A DNA stretch of 54,299 nt. Origin: JBDTVS01 sp040007095 (GTDB lineage Bacteria > Acidobacteriota > Vicinamibacteria > Vicinamibacterales > CAVVIG01). The translations under genes and the position numbers were made by a program. The notes beneath the pieces were generated by a model that worked only from the letters and a program-made list of their open reading frames with translations, was not told where the DNA came from and ran no database searches. Numbering within the stretch: position 1 is the stretch's first letter; each line of letters starts with the position of its first letter. Positions 8,147-16,024 of this stretch are shown in pieces. The stretch is from NCBI GenBank assembly GCA_040007095.1, contig JBDTVS010000120.1:1-54299 (forward strand), given 5' to 3'.

Positions 8147-8951
8147 GAGACGCTGCGACAGTGCTGAATGCGACGGTCGTTTCCTCAGGCATCCGTGCCC
8201 GCGCGCGAACAATCCGGCTGGCGAGATCGAGACCGTCGAACGACCGCGCACGAAATCGAATGCCTTCACGGCTCGCTGCGTGACCCGCTGGCTCACTCCC
8301 GTTGCTGCGGCCGTGACTCCCCGCGTCCAATCCGCGTCCGAGATTGAGCGTCAGCCCCGCCGAGCTCCGAGCCATCGGCTCACTCCCCACCAGCACACAC
8401 GCGGTCTGACTGTTTTCAACCATGCGCTGCAAGCGCAGCCAGGTCGTGAACGGCAGGCGGCCAGTCGCTTCCCGGGCCGCGTCGGCCACATCGAGCACGA
8501 CGACACCGAAGTTGCCGGCCTGGAGCACGAGCGTGAGCGCCTTGATCGCCTGTTCGAGCGCCCGCTGGTTCAGATCGCGGCAGAGACCGGGGTTGATGAC
8601 GACGTGACCCCGAATCCAAAGAAGGCGATCGAGATCGATGCCAGCCGCGGCCGCCGACTCGACGTCGAAGGCGTCGAGCGTATCGACGAGCGCGACCAAT
8701 TCGCCGCGGGACGTGGCTGCCGCCAGCGTCTGCAGCAGCAGGCTCGTGCGGCCCGACGATCGGGGCCCAACGAGCTCGGAGAGTTGACCGCGCGGAAACC
8801 CACCACCCAGCCGCGCATCGAGCGGTCCGAGATTGGTCGCGGCAATCGTCAGCTCGTCGTGGGAGGACGCTGGCAGCGTCGAGGTGAGCGTCCGATCGAG
8901 TTTATGGGCACGCAGAAGCGATTCGAGGTCGGTGCGGGCGAGCGATGGCAT
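8139..8951 (-). CDS. imuA: ImuA, RecA-like partner of the mutasome
   Basis: This 270-residue protein has a RecA-fold core: LDARLGGGFPRGQLSELVGP, the P-loop position GPRSSGRTSLLLQTLAAA, a Walker B-like VVVLDVAD and LRLQRMVENSQTACVLVGSEPMA. The P-loop has arginine where ATPases have lysine (GRTS rather than GKTS), so ATP use is doubtful; family knowledge suggests ImuA is a structural or regulatory partner. The ATG is preceded by a strong AAGGGGAA ribosome site. It is the first gene of imuA-imuB-dnaE2 and overlaps imuB by 8 bp. It is divergent from the MFS gene across 158 bp. A 9-bp GTTCGGAAC palindrome lies about 47 bp upstream, but I cannot call it a LexA site. Annotation by fold plus context is strong. 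Confidence 0.85.
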   Translation of the reverse strand: MPSLARTDLESLLRAHKLDRTLTSTLPASSHDELTIAATNLGPLDARLGGGFPRGQLSELVGPRSSGRTSLLLQTLAAATSRGELVALVDTLDAFDVESAAAAGIDLDRLLWIRGHVVINPGLCRDLNQRALEQAIKALTLVLQAGNFGVVVLDVADAAREATGRLPFTTWLRLQRMVENSQTACVLVGSEPMARSSAGLTLNLGRGLDAGSHGRSNGSEPAGHAASREGIRFRARSFDGLDLASRIVRARARMPEETTVAFSTVAASHV

Positions 8952-9109
8952 GACGTTCCCCTTGATCTGGTGCGCAGAGTTTCGCTTTATTTTCGCCGTT
9001 CGGAACTATAACCCACCCCCGAAACGTGATCAAGCAAAACGAACCTAAGATAAGATCAGCGGATATCTGGACCGGTCTAAACACCCGCATATCAACTATC
9101 TAGGACCTC

Positions 9110-10417
9110 TTGGCCGAATCCGCCCCAGTCCAGACCCCATCCACAGGGCTCCCCCCCGCGCCCGTCGTCTCGTTCAGCGAGCGCGCGGCGCGCCGGACGC
9201 TGGCAGCCTTCACCTACCGCGACTTTCGGGTCCAATGGTTCGGGGCGTGCACTTCGAGCATCGGAACGTGGACGCAGACCACCGCCCAGAACTGGATGGT
9301 CCTGTCGCTGACGGGCTCGGCCTTCTTCCTCGGGCTCGATGCGTTCCTGCAGCAGCTGCCGATCATGCTGTTCACGCTCATCGGCGGCGTGCTGGCAGAC
9401 CGCCGCGACCGCCGCCGGACCCTGCTGACCTCGCAGTACATCCAGATGTCGACTGCCGCCGCCCTGGCGCTGCTGGTCTATTTCGGCGTCGTCGAGATCT
9501 GGCACATCCTGCTCCTGTCGTTCATCACCGGGCTCGCGCAGGCCTTCGGCGGCCCGGCCTATCAGGCGCTCATTCCGTCGCTCGTCGAGAAAAAGGACCT
9601 GCCCAACGCGGTCGCGCTCAATTCCATCCAGTTCAACGTGGCGCGTGTCCTGGGCCCGCTCGCCTTCGCCGGCACGATTGCCGCCTTCGCCAAGTGGGGC
9701 TTCAGCGATCCTCAGGCGATGGCCGCCTGTTTCGCGCTGAACGCGCTCTCGTTCCTGGTGGTGATCTGGGCGCTGATGTCGCTGCACATCAAGCACATTC
9801 CGACCACCGGCACGCATCGGATGCGGGACGAGCTGCGGACCGGCCTTTCGTACGTCCGCCATCAGGGCAGCCTCGTGGCGCTCATCGTCCTCGCTGCCGC
9901 GACGACATTTCTCGGATTTGCGGTCTTGACCTTCCTGCCGCTATTTGCCCGTTCCGTGTTTCACGAAGGCGCCAGCACCTACAGTCACCTCCTGGCGTTC
10001 TCCGGGGCGGGCTCCGTCGTCGGCGCGCTCGTCATCGCGTGGCTCGGGAAATTCAAGCGGATGGGGCTGACCGCCCTGCTCGTCCAGGCCGTCTACGGCC
10101 TGCTGATCCTGGGATTTGCGATGTCTCGCGTGCTGTGGGTGAGCGAGCTGCTGCTCTTCCTGACCGGCGCGGCGCTGATGATGGTGTTCTCGACCGTCAC
10201 GTCGCTGATTCAGCTGATCGCGCCCAACGAAATGCGCGGCCGCGTGATGAGCATCTACATGGTCGCGTTTCGAGGCGGGATGCCGCTCGGCAGCCTGGTG
10301 AGCGGCTATCTGGCGACCACGCTCGGAGCGCCCATCGTCATCGGCGTCAACGGTCTGCTGCTGGTCGTTGTCGCCGGATATTTCCTGATCTTCAGCCCCG
10401 GCGTGCGGGACGCGTAG
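9110..10417 (+). CDS. MFS transporter, enterobactin-exporter (DHA3)-like
   Basis: This 435-residue integral membrane protein resembles the MFS_3/EntS group of drug and siderophore exporters. Visible features are an N-terminal FRVQWFGACTSSIGTWTQ helix, the loop 2-3 signature GGVLADRRDRRRTLL (a variant of GxxxDRxGRR), NSIQFNVARVLGPLAFAGT in helix 5-6, and the second-half signature MRGRVMSIYMVAFRGGMPLGS. About 12 membrane segments can be traced. The likely start is TTG, placed behind an AGGA site. It is divergent from imuA and convergent with the next gene. The substrate is unknown. The family assignment is strong and export is only inferred. Confidence 0.85.
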   Translation: MAESAPVQTPSTGLPPAPVVSFSERAARRTLAAFTYRDFRVQWFGACTSSIGTWTQTTAQNWMVLSLTGSAFFLGLDAFLQQLPIMLFTLIGGVLADRRDRRRTLLTSQYIQMSTAAALALLVYFGVVEIWHILLLSFITGLAQAFGGPAYQALIPSLVEKKDLPNAVALNSIQFNVARVLGPLAFAGTIAAFAKWGFSDPQAMAACFALNALSFLVVIWALMSLHIKHIPTTGTHRMRDELRTGLSYVRHQGSLVALIVLAAATTFLGFAVLTFLPLFARSVFHEGASTYSHLLAFSGAGSVVGALVIAWLGKFKRMGLTALLVQAVYGLLILGFAMSRVLWVSELLLFLTGAALMMVFSTVTSLIQLIAPNEMRGRVMSIYMVAFRGGMPLGSLVSGYLATTLGAPIVIGVNGLLLVVVAGYFLIFSPGVRDA

Positions 10418-10584
10418 GCGCCCCGCCCTACCGTCCGCCCCCGCTCACGAACGTCTGCCCGCTCCTCACTGGACCTTGTCGAGGCCTTCAGTCGTGACGG
10501 CCCGAAGTTCATCGTCAGGCCGGAAAGACCGGCACTGACGAAGGCCGCCGGGTTCGCGGAGGCGAGCACCTGAGCGCCATCCGA

Positions 10585-11823
10585 TCAATCTCCGCGCGTC
10601 ACACCTACGAGCCTTCGGGAGAGCTGGTGAAGGAACAGGCCAACGTCGGTGACGATGCCGACGGTCTGGCTCGATCCGCGATCGGCGAGCTTGGTCACGA
10701 CCGCCGGATTGATGTCGACGCAGACCATGCGCACCCACGATGGCAGCATGTTGCCCACACCGATCCCGTGCAGCATCGTGGAGAGCACGATCACCAGCTT
10801 CACGTCTTGCAGCGCCTCGGCGTAGCGCTCCTGCGCTTCGAGCAGGTCCATCATCGTCTCGGGTAGCGGCCCGTCGTCTCGAATGCTGCCCGCGAGAAGG
10901 AAATCCACGTTGTGGCGGATGCATTCATACATCACACCCGATTTCAGCACGCCCTGCTCGACCGCCCGGCGAAGACCGCCCACTCGACAGATCGTGTTGA
11001 TCGCCCGCATGTGGTGGCGGTGACCGCCCTCGATCGCCTTCCCCGTTTCCGAATCGACGCCGAGCGACGTGCCATACAGCGCGTTCTCGACGTCGTGGAC
11101 GGCGATCGCATTCCCGGCGAGGAGCACATCGACGAAGCCGGCCGCGATCAGGTCGCAGAAGTACTGCACGCCACCGGTGTGCACGACCACAGGGCCGGCG
11201 ACGACGGCGATGCGGCCGCCGCTGGCTTTCAAGTCGCGCATCATGTCGGCGATGCGGGCCACACCGGTCTCGACGCGTCGCTCGGACGAAATCTCGTTCG
11301 TCATGAACGCGAAGCCATGGCGATCGCGCTCGCGGAACTCGGGGGTCACGCGAATGCCCTCGACGCCGCAGACGACGGCGTCGCCGGCCTTGACGCTGCG
11401 CAGCTTCCGGCAAATCGCTCGCCCGCCTTCGATCACGACCACGGCGTCCATGCGCTGGTATTCGGCCTGGAGCCACTGCCCGTCGTGCAGCACGAAGGTG
11501 CGATGGTTGGTGGTCGAGTAGAAGTCGTTCGGTACGCAGCCGTCCTTGTCGGCGAGGACGAGCGTCGCCTCGCGGCTGGTGCTGATGCGACAGCCGAGCC
11601 CGACCAGGCCCTCGAGGACCTGATTGAGAGCCGCTTCGTCGGGGCCGGTAATCCGCATCGAGATGAACGACGGTTCTTCGTTGGTCCGTCCAATCCGGAA
11701 TTCCAGCACTTCGAATGCGGCGTTCCATTTGATGACGGTATCGAAAATAACGTTCAAGAGCTGAGAATCGATTAGATGCCCCTCGGCTTCGACCACTTCC
11801 GTCAGGCGTTCGCGCGCTGTCAT
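10585..11823 (-). CDS. TIGR00300-family protein (ornithine cyclodeaminase / LOR-SDH domain-like)
   Basis: The 412-residue protein belongs to the family found as stand-alone archaeal ornithine cyclodeaminases and as the C-terminal part of cyanobacterial ArgZ/AgrE and plant LOR/SDH fusions. Typical segments are LLNVIFDTVIKWNAAFEVLEFRIG, GCVPNDFYSTTNH, RMDAVVVIEGGRAICRKLRSVKAG, GRIAVVAGPVVVHTGG, LLAGNAIAVHDVENALYGTSLG and GGHRHHMRAINTI. A Rossmann-like half binds the nucleotide cofactor in characterised members. The start MTARERLTEVVEAEGHLIDS is preferred. Only 24 bp separate it from the divergent permease, so the two promoters must overlap. The likely reaction is ornithine to proline plus ammonia, by family only. 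Confidence 0.78.
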   Translation of the reverse strand: MTARERLTEVVEAEGHLIDSQLLNVIFDTVIKWNAAFEVLEFRIGRTNEEPSFISMRITGPDEAALNQVLEGLVGLGCRISTSREATLVLADKDGCVPNDFYSTTNHRTFVLHDGQWLQAEYQRMDAVVVIEGGRAICRKLRSVKAGDAVVCGVEGIRVTPEFRERDRHGFAFMTNEISSERRVETGVARIADMMRDLKASGGRIAVVAGPVVVHTGGVQYFCDLIAAGFVDVLLAGNAIAVHDVENALYGTSLGVDSETGKAIEGGHRHHMRAINTICRVGGLRRAVEQGVLKSGVMYECIRHNVDFLLAGSIRDDGPLPETMMDLLEAQERYAEALQDVKLVIVLSTMLHGIGVGNMLPSWVRMVCVDINPAVVTKLADRGSSQTVGIVTDVGLFLHQLSRRLVGVTRGD

Positions 11824-11829
11824 GGCAGG

Positions 11830-11839
11830 ATCATATGAT
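11830..11839. promoter_or_regulatory. Perfect 10-bp palindrome in the shared divergent promoter
   Basis: ATCATATGAT sits centrally in the 24-bp gap between two divergent genes. It could be an operator or simply a chance AT-rich spot; nothing else supports it. Confidence 0.25.
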
Positions 11840-11847
11840 AGGTGCCC

Positions 11848-12783
11848 ATGCCCGCCCACGCGGCCGCTCTTGGGGCCATCACGCTGCTCGCCGCGGTCGT
11901 CAACGGCGCCCTCGGATACGGGTTCTCGTCAATCACGGTCCCGCTGGCGCTGCTCTTCCTGGCCAATCGGGTGTTGAACCCGGCGATGGTGTTGATTGAG
12001 GTGCCGCTGAACGCCTACGTCTTGTGGGTGAACCGCGAGGCGCTGCCCGGCGTCTGGCGCCGCCTGCTGCCGATTGTCATCGGTCTCCTGCCCGGCATTG
12101 CCCTGGGCACGTTGATCGTCGCGCAGGTCAGTCCGGCCCGACTGCGCTTCTTCACCTTCGTCGTCCTGCTCCCCTTGATCCTGCTGCAGGCGGCGGGCTA
12201 TCGCCGGCCTATCCGATCGGAGCGCTCGGTCGGGTTTGGATTCGGCGGCGCCCTTGGCGTGCTGTATTCCGTGACGACCATTTCCGGTCCCCCGTTGGCG
12301 GTGATGCTGAACAACCAGGGCTTCGCGAAACGGGAATTCCGCGCCGGGCTCGGGTACATCCGGCTCGCCGAGTCGAGCTTTACCGCAGTCGCGTACGCGT
12401 ATGCCGGCCTCTACACGGTGAACAGCTTCGCGCTCATTCCGGCGATTCTGCCGAGCGTCATCATCGGCGTTCCGATCGGTGCCTGGTTGATCCGTCATCT
12501 CCCATCCGAGACCTTCCGGCGCATCTGCATGAGCTTCGACGCGTGGGTGGTCGGGTTCGGCATATCCACCTTGCTGCGGGAGCTGCGATGGGTCGACTCG
12601 CTGGCTGCGTACGTGGTGCTCCTTGGGGTCATCCTCGTCGACGCGGCGCTCCTCTATCAATTCTTTTCCCGGCAGACGGCCCTTGGCCGCGCTCAGGCCT
12701 CTCGGCCGCCCATTCCGCAACCCGCAAGAACCGCAACCGAGGCCAGCGAGCTTACTGCCGAGAACACTCCGTTCGCGCGGTGA
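11848..12783 (+). CDS. TauE/SafE-family membrane permease (possible sulfite/sulfur-compound exporter)
   Basis: This hydrophobic protein of 311 residues shows the duplicated TauE/SafE pattern. The first half begins LGAITLLAAVVNGALGYGFSSITVPLALLF; the second begins GFGFGGALGVLYSVTTISGPPLAVMLNNQ, containing the family's G-x-ISGPP turn. About eight or nine membrane segments are visible and the polar tail is not conserved. The ATG follows an AGGT site by six bases. Family members move sulfite, sulfoacetate or other organic anions. The neighbouring sulfate assimilation operon makes a sulfur role attractive, but that is contextual inference only. Confidence 0.8.
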   Translation: MPAHAAALGAITLLAAVVNGALGYGFSSITVPLALLFLANRVLNPAMVLIEVPLNAYVLWVNREALPGVWRRLLPIVIGLLPGIALGTLIVAQVSPARLRFFTFVVLLPLILLQAAGYRRPIRSERSVGFGFGGALGVLYSVTTISGPPLAVMLNNQGFAKREFRAGLGYIRLAESSFTAVAYAYAGLYTVNSFALIPAILPSVIIGVPIGAWLIRHLPSETFRRICMSFDAWVVGFGISTLLRELRWVDSLAAYVVLLGVILVDAALLYQFFSRQTALGRAQASRPPIPQPARTATEASELTAENTPFAR

Positions 12784-12810
12784 TCGGGACAGCGCGCTTT
12801 CTGGACAAAG

Positions 12811-12841
12811 TTGACTTCCGCCGCCCGGGATATGTGATACT
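12811..12841 (+). promoter_or_regulatory. Candidate sigma-70-type promoter of the cys leader
   Basis: TTGACT (12811-12816) and GATACT (12836-12841), preceded by TGT, are separated by 19 bp. This would start transcription around 12848, almost directly at the ATG of the polycysteine leader peptide. That would make the peptide leaderless or nearly so. The spacer is slightly long, so the assignment is tentative. Confidence 0.5.
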
Positions 12842-12850
12842 GGGTGGTCT

Positions 12851-12934
12851 ATGAATCGAGCGGGTCGGCCGTGCGCATGTTGTTGCTGTCCAAGGACCTT
12901 TGTGTCCCCCGCGCGATCGGTCTCGAGCCGTTAA
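12851..12934 (+). CDS. Polycysteine leader peptide of the cysDNH operon
   Basis: A 27-codon reading frame encodes MNRAGRPCACCCCPRTFVSP and seven more residues before TAA. Five of the six codons at 12872-12889 are cysteine (TGC GCA TGT TGT TGC TGT). The frame lies between a promoter-like sequence and a perfect intrinsic terminator, 119 bp before the cysD start. This is the arrangement expected for ribosome-mediated attenuation: with little Cys-tRNA the ribosome stalls on the Cys run and the terminator is avoided. Polycysteine leaderless small ORFs acting as cysteine-responsive attenuators are known in mycobacteria. I know of no description for this kind of organism. The coding call rests on codon content and position only; there is no homology evidence. 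Confidence 0.75.
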   Translation: MNRAGRPCACCCCPRTFVSPARSVSSR

Positions 12935-12990
12935 ACACGGACGTCCGCCAACCAGGATTACACGCGGAAGATCGAAAGCCCGGGGGCACA
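12901..12990 (+). promoter_or_regulatory. Possible antiterminator pairing in the cys leader
   Basis: TGTGTCCCCC (12901-12910), just after the Cys run, can pair with GGGGGCACA (12982-12990) over nine base pairs with one bulged base. The latter covers the distal half of the terminator's left arm plus its loop. Formation of this pairing would exclude the terminator. A competing local hairpin GGAC...GTCC (12894-12907) is also possible. This was read by eye, with no folding energies. Confidence 0.45.
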
Positions 12991-13009
12991 CCCCGGGCTT
13001 TTGTTTTTT
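12976..13009 (+). terminator. Intrinsic terminator / attenuator before cysD
   Basis: AAGCCCGGGG (12976-12985) and CCCCGGGCTT (12991-13000) form a perfect 10-bp stem with a GCACA loop, followed by TTGTTTTTT. It ends 44 bp before the cysD ATG. It is therefore inside the transcription unit of cysD and much further from the permease stop (192 bp). Together with the polycysteine leader it is best read as an attenuator. Confidence 0.85.
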
Positions 13010-13053
13010 CTGGCGCCAGTTGGTCACAGAGTCCAGCGTAAAGTCCAGTTCCC

Positions 13054-14010
13054 ATGTCCATAATCGCTAACGTGGCCCGTACCGCCGACCAGCCAACCGC
13101 TCCGGTTGCCCCGCAGCTCGACCACCTTCGGGCGCTCGAGGCGGAAAGCATTCACATCATGCGTGAGGTCGTCGCGGAGTTCGAACGACCGGTCATGCTC
13201 TACTCCATCGGGAAAGACTCGTCGGTGCTCCTTCGCCTCGCCCAGAAGGCCTTTCATCCAGGTCCGATTCCCTTTCCGCTGCTGCACGTCGACACCACCT
13301 ACAAGTTCCGCGAGATGATCGAGTTCCGCAACTGGTACGTCAAGGAAATCGGGGCCCGGCTGATCGTCCACACCAACGACCAGGCGATTGCCGACGGGAC
13401 GCAGCCGTTTCTGGTCGGGACGCAGCGGTGCTGCGGGCTGCTGAAGACGGCGTCGCTGTTGTCGGCGCTCGAAGCCGGCAACTTCGACGCGGCGTTTGGC
13501 GGCGCGCGGCGCGACGAGGAACGCTCGCGCGCCAAAGAACGCATCTTCTCGCTCCGCGACGCCAAAGGGCAATGGGATCCCAAGCGTCAGCGGCCCGAGC
13601 TCTGGAATCTCTTGAACGGACGCCTGGGGCCCGGCGAAAGCATTCGCGTCTTCCCTCTCTCCAACTGGACCGAGATCGATGTGTGGCAGTACATCCAGGT
13701 CGAGAACATCCCGATCGTGCCGCTCTATTTCGCCAAGGAGCGTGAGGTCGTCGTCCGGGGCAATTCGCTCCTGATGCTCGAGCAGCCGTTTGTGCCGCTG
13801 TTGCCCGGCGAGCGGCCGTCCCTCGTGAAGTGCCGCATGCGCTCCCTGGGCTGCTCGCCCTGCACCGGCGCCGTGCGATCGGATGCCGACACCGTGGCCA
13901 AGATCATCGAAGAGCTCGTCGCCACGCGCCACTCGGAGCGCCAGCTGCGCGTCATCGACCACGATCAGGACGGGTCGATGGAGCTGAAGAAACGCGAAGG
14001 GTACTTCTGA
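13054..14010 (+). CDS. cysD: Sulfate adenylyltransferase subunit 2
   Basis: CysD makes adenosine 5'-phosphosulfate from ATP and sulfate, driven by GTP hydrolysis in CysN. The 318-residue protein carries the PP-loop SIGKDSSVLL (residues 51-60), DTTYKFREMIEFR, FGGARRDEERSRAKERIFSL and a C-terminal CRMRSLGCSPCTGAV segment, and ends in the family-typical MELKKREGYF. Length and motifs match full-length CysD. Its stop shares one base with the cysN start (TGATG), so the two subunits are coupled. Expression is likely governed by the polycysteine leader and terminator immediately upstream. Confidence 0.95.
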   Translation: MSIIANVARTADQPTAPVAPQLDHLRALEAESIHIMREVVAEFERPVMLYSIGKDSSVLLRLAQKAFHPGPIPFPLLHVDTTYKFREMIEFRNWYVKEIGARLIVHTNDQAIADGTQPFLVGTQRCCGLLKTASLLSALEAGNFDAAFGGARRDEERSRAKERIFSLRDAKGQWDPKRQRPELWNLLNGRLGPGESIRVFPLSNWTEIDVWQYIQVENIPIVPLYFAKEREVVVRGNSLLMLEQPFVPLLPGERPSLVKCRMRSLGCSPCTGAVRSDADTVAKIIEELVATRHSERQLRVIDHDQDGSMELKKREGYF

Positions 14011-15317
14011 TGTCGGGGCTGCTTCGCGTCTGCACGGCCGGCAGCGTCGACGATGGGAAGAGCACGCTCATCGGCCGCCTGCTCCACGATTCACGCTCGG
14101 TGTACGAGGATCAGATCAGCTCCGTCGAAAAGGCCTCGAAGAACCGCAACGCCGGGCCGATCGACTTCTCGTTGTTCACCGACGGGTTGAAAGCCGAGCG
14201 GGAACAGGGCATCACGATCGACGTCGCCTATCGTTATTTCGCCACGGCGCGGCGCAAGTTCATCCTGGCCGACACGCCCGGCCACGAGCAGTACACCCGC
14301 AACATGGCGACCGGCGCGTCCACGGCCGACCTCGCCATTCTGCTGGTCGATGCGCGCAACGGCGTCCGCGTCCAGTCCAAACGCCACGCGCGAATTGCCC
14401 GGTTGCTCGGCATCAATCACTTCGTCCTGGCTATCAACAAGATGGACCTCGTCGATTTCGACCGCGGCGTATTCGACGGCATTTGCGACGACTTCGAAGA
14501 GCTGCTGCGTGGCGCCACCCTGCATCCGATTCCACTCAGCGCGCTGCACGGCGACAACGTCATCTCGGCGAGCAATCGCACGCCATGGTTCGAGGGCCCG
14601 AGCCTGCTCCACTATCTGGAAACGGTGGAAGTGGCCAAGGACGAGACGAAAAAGCCGTTCCGATTTCCGGTGCAGCTAGTGTCGCGTCCCCATCAGAACT
14701 TCCGGGGCTACGCGGGACAGATTGTCTCGGGGACGGTTCGGCGGGGCGACCCGATCACGGTCTGGCCGTCGGGCAGGACCACCACCGTCGAGCGGATCGT
14801 CACCTGGGACGGCGATCTGGACGTGGCGTACTCGCCCATGTCGGTGACTCTGGTCCTGGCCCACGAGATCGACATCAGCCGCGGAGACCTGCTGGCCTCC
14901 GGCGAAGTCGAGGTCGAGGTCGGCCAGCGATTCGAGGCCGAAATCGTCTGGATGGACGAACGGCCGCTCGATCCGGCGCGGGTCTATCTGGCCAAGCACA
15001 CCGCGCGCATGGTCGGCGCCGAAATCGACCACGGCCTGGTGATGAATCAAATCGGCACCGCGACCGTGACGACGTCCCGGCCGCTGATGTTCGACCGATA
15101 CACCCATAACCGCTCGACCGGCAGCTTCATCCTGATCGATCCGGCCACCAACTTCACCGCCGGCGCCGGCATGATTACCAACCCGGTCCGGCAGCGCGCG
15201 GCGACCGGCGCACGCCCGAGTGCCGCGGAGCGGCTGGCGCGCCTCGCTCGGGAGGCGGCGTCGGACGCCGATGCCACGGAAGCCGTCCGGCGCGCACTTG
15301 AGGAAATATTGACGTGA
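14010..15317 (+). CDS. cysN: Sulfate adenylyltransferase subunit 1 (GTPase)
   Basis: CysN is the EF-Tu-like GTPase partner of CysD. In 435 residues it shows G1 AGSVDDGKST (10-19), the effector segment EREQGITIDVAYRYF, G3 DTPGHEQYTRNM (88-99) and G4 NKMDL (143-147), followed by two beta-barrel domains (for example RGYAGQIVSGTVRRGD). There is no C-terminal APS-kinase (CysC) domain. This fits a pathway that reduces APS directly rather than through PAPS. It starts on the ATG overlapping the cysD stop and ends in a 4-bp GTGA overlap with cysH. Identification is certain. Confidence 0.95.
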   Translation: MSGLLRVCTAGSVDDGKSTLIGRLLHDSRSVYEDQISSVEKASKNRNAGPIDFSLFTDGLKAEREQGITIDVAYRYFATARRKFILADTPGHEQYTRNMATGASTADLAILLVDARNGVRVQSKRHARIARLLGINHFVLAINKMDLVDFDRGVFDGICDDFEELLRGATLHPIPLSALHGDNVISASNRTPWFEGPSLLHYLETVEVAKDETKKPFRFPVQLVSRPHQNFRGYAGQIVSGTVRRGDPITVWPSGRTTTVERIVTWDGDLDVAYSPMSVTLVLAHEIDISRGDLLASGEVEVEVGQRFEAEIVWMDERPLDPARVYLAKHTARMVGAEIDHGLVMNQIGTATVTTSRPLMFDRYTHNRSTGSFILIDPATNFTAGAGMITNPVRQRAATGARPSAAERLARLAREAASDADATEAVRRALEEILT

Positions 15318-16024
15318 GCGATCAATTATCGGGAGACAATCACGGCGTGGCCACCCACAGCACGTCCGTCGTCGCCGGTCAGGGCTTGTCCGGCGAGGCC
15401 GCTCGGCTCATCGCGGAGCGTCTCGCGGGCCCGGGTGAAGCGTGCATCACGTGCAGCTTTCAGTCGGAAGACGTGGCGCTCCTTCACATGCTGCTGCAGG
15501 TGAACCCGGACATTCCGGTGCTCTTCCTCGACACGGTGCACCATTTCGCCCAGACCTATGCGTATCGCGACGAACTGGCCGCCAGTTGGCATTTGAACCT
15601 GGTCAACCTGCGCGCCGCGGAGCCCTCTCCAGGATTGTGGCAAACGAGCACCGACGCGTGCTGCGCCAAACACAAGGTGGAGCCGCTGTTCTCGGCCCTC
15701 GAGGGCTACGACCAGTGGTTCACCGGCCTGCGCCGGCAGCAGTCGGCGTCGCGCGCGAACCTGCTCGAGGTCGAGGCGTTCAGGCTCCCCTCCGGCCGGA
15801 GCCTCACGAAAATCAGCCCGCTGGCTGCCTGGACGACGAAAGACGTGTGGCAATACACGAAGGCCCACGCCATTCCGCTGCTCCCGTTGTACGAGTTGGG
15901 CTATACCAGCATCGGCTGCGAGCCGTGCACATCGATCCCGCTCGATCCCGACGATCCGCGATCGGGCCGATGGTCAGGACAGAAGCTTGAATGCGGCATT
16001 CACATCGAGCCGGCCACAAAATGA
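15314..16024 (+). CDS. cysH: Assimilatory APS reductase, 4Fe-4S type
   Basis: The 236-residue enzyme reduces adenylyl sulfate to sulfite using thioredoxin. The substrate PP-loop-like region is CITCSFQSEDVALLHML, followed by VLFLDTVHHFAQTYAYRDEL. Two cysteine pairs, CC (116-117) and CxxC (202-205), are the ligands of a 4Fe-4S cluster and mark the APS-reducing branch. The catalytic cysteine lies in ECGIH (Cys227). The start is GTG in a GTGA overlap with cysN. With no CysC in the operon, APS is the natural substrate. Family and cluster ligands are clear; substrate preference is inferred from them. Confidence 0.93.
   Translation: MSDQLSGDNHGVATHSTSVVAGQGLSGEAARLIAERLAGPGEACITCSFQSEDVALLHMLLQVNPDIPVLFLDTVHHFAQTYAYRDELAASWHLNLVNLRAAEPSPGLWQTSTDACCAKHKVEPLFSALEGYDQWFTGLRRQQSASRANLLEVEAFRLPSGRSLTKISPLAAWTTKDVWQYTKAHAIPLLPLYELGYTSIGCEPCTSIPLDPDDPRSGRWSGQKLECGIHIEPATK

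Noticed and set aside
8998..9006. GTTCGGAAC palindrome upstream of imuA as a LexA box
   Set aside because: A 9-bp palindrome occurs often by chance; the LexA consensus for this organism is unknown and no second site is seen. SOS control is plausible from the operon but not shown by this sequence.
10418..10584. Terminator between the convergent MFS and TIGR00300 genes
   Set aside because: Only a short GCCGG/CCGGC hairpin without a T-run was found.
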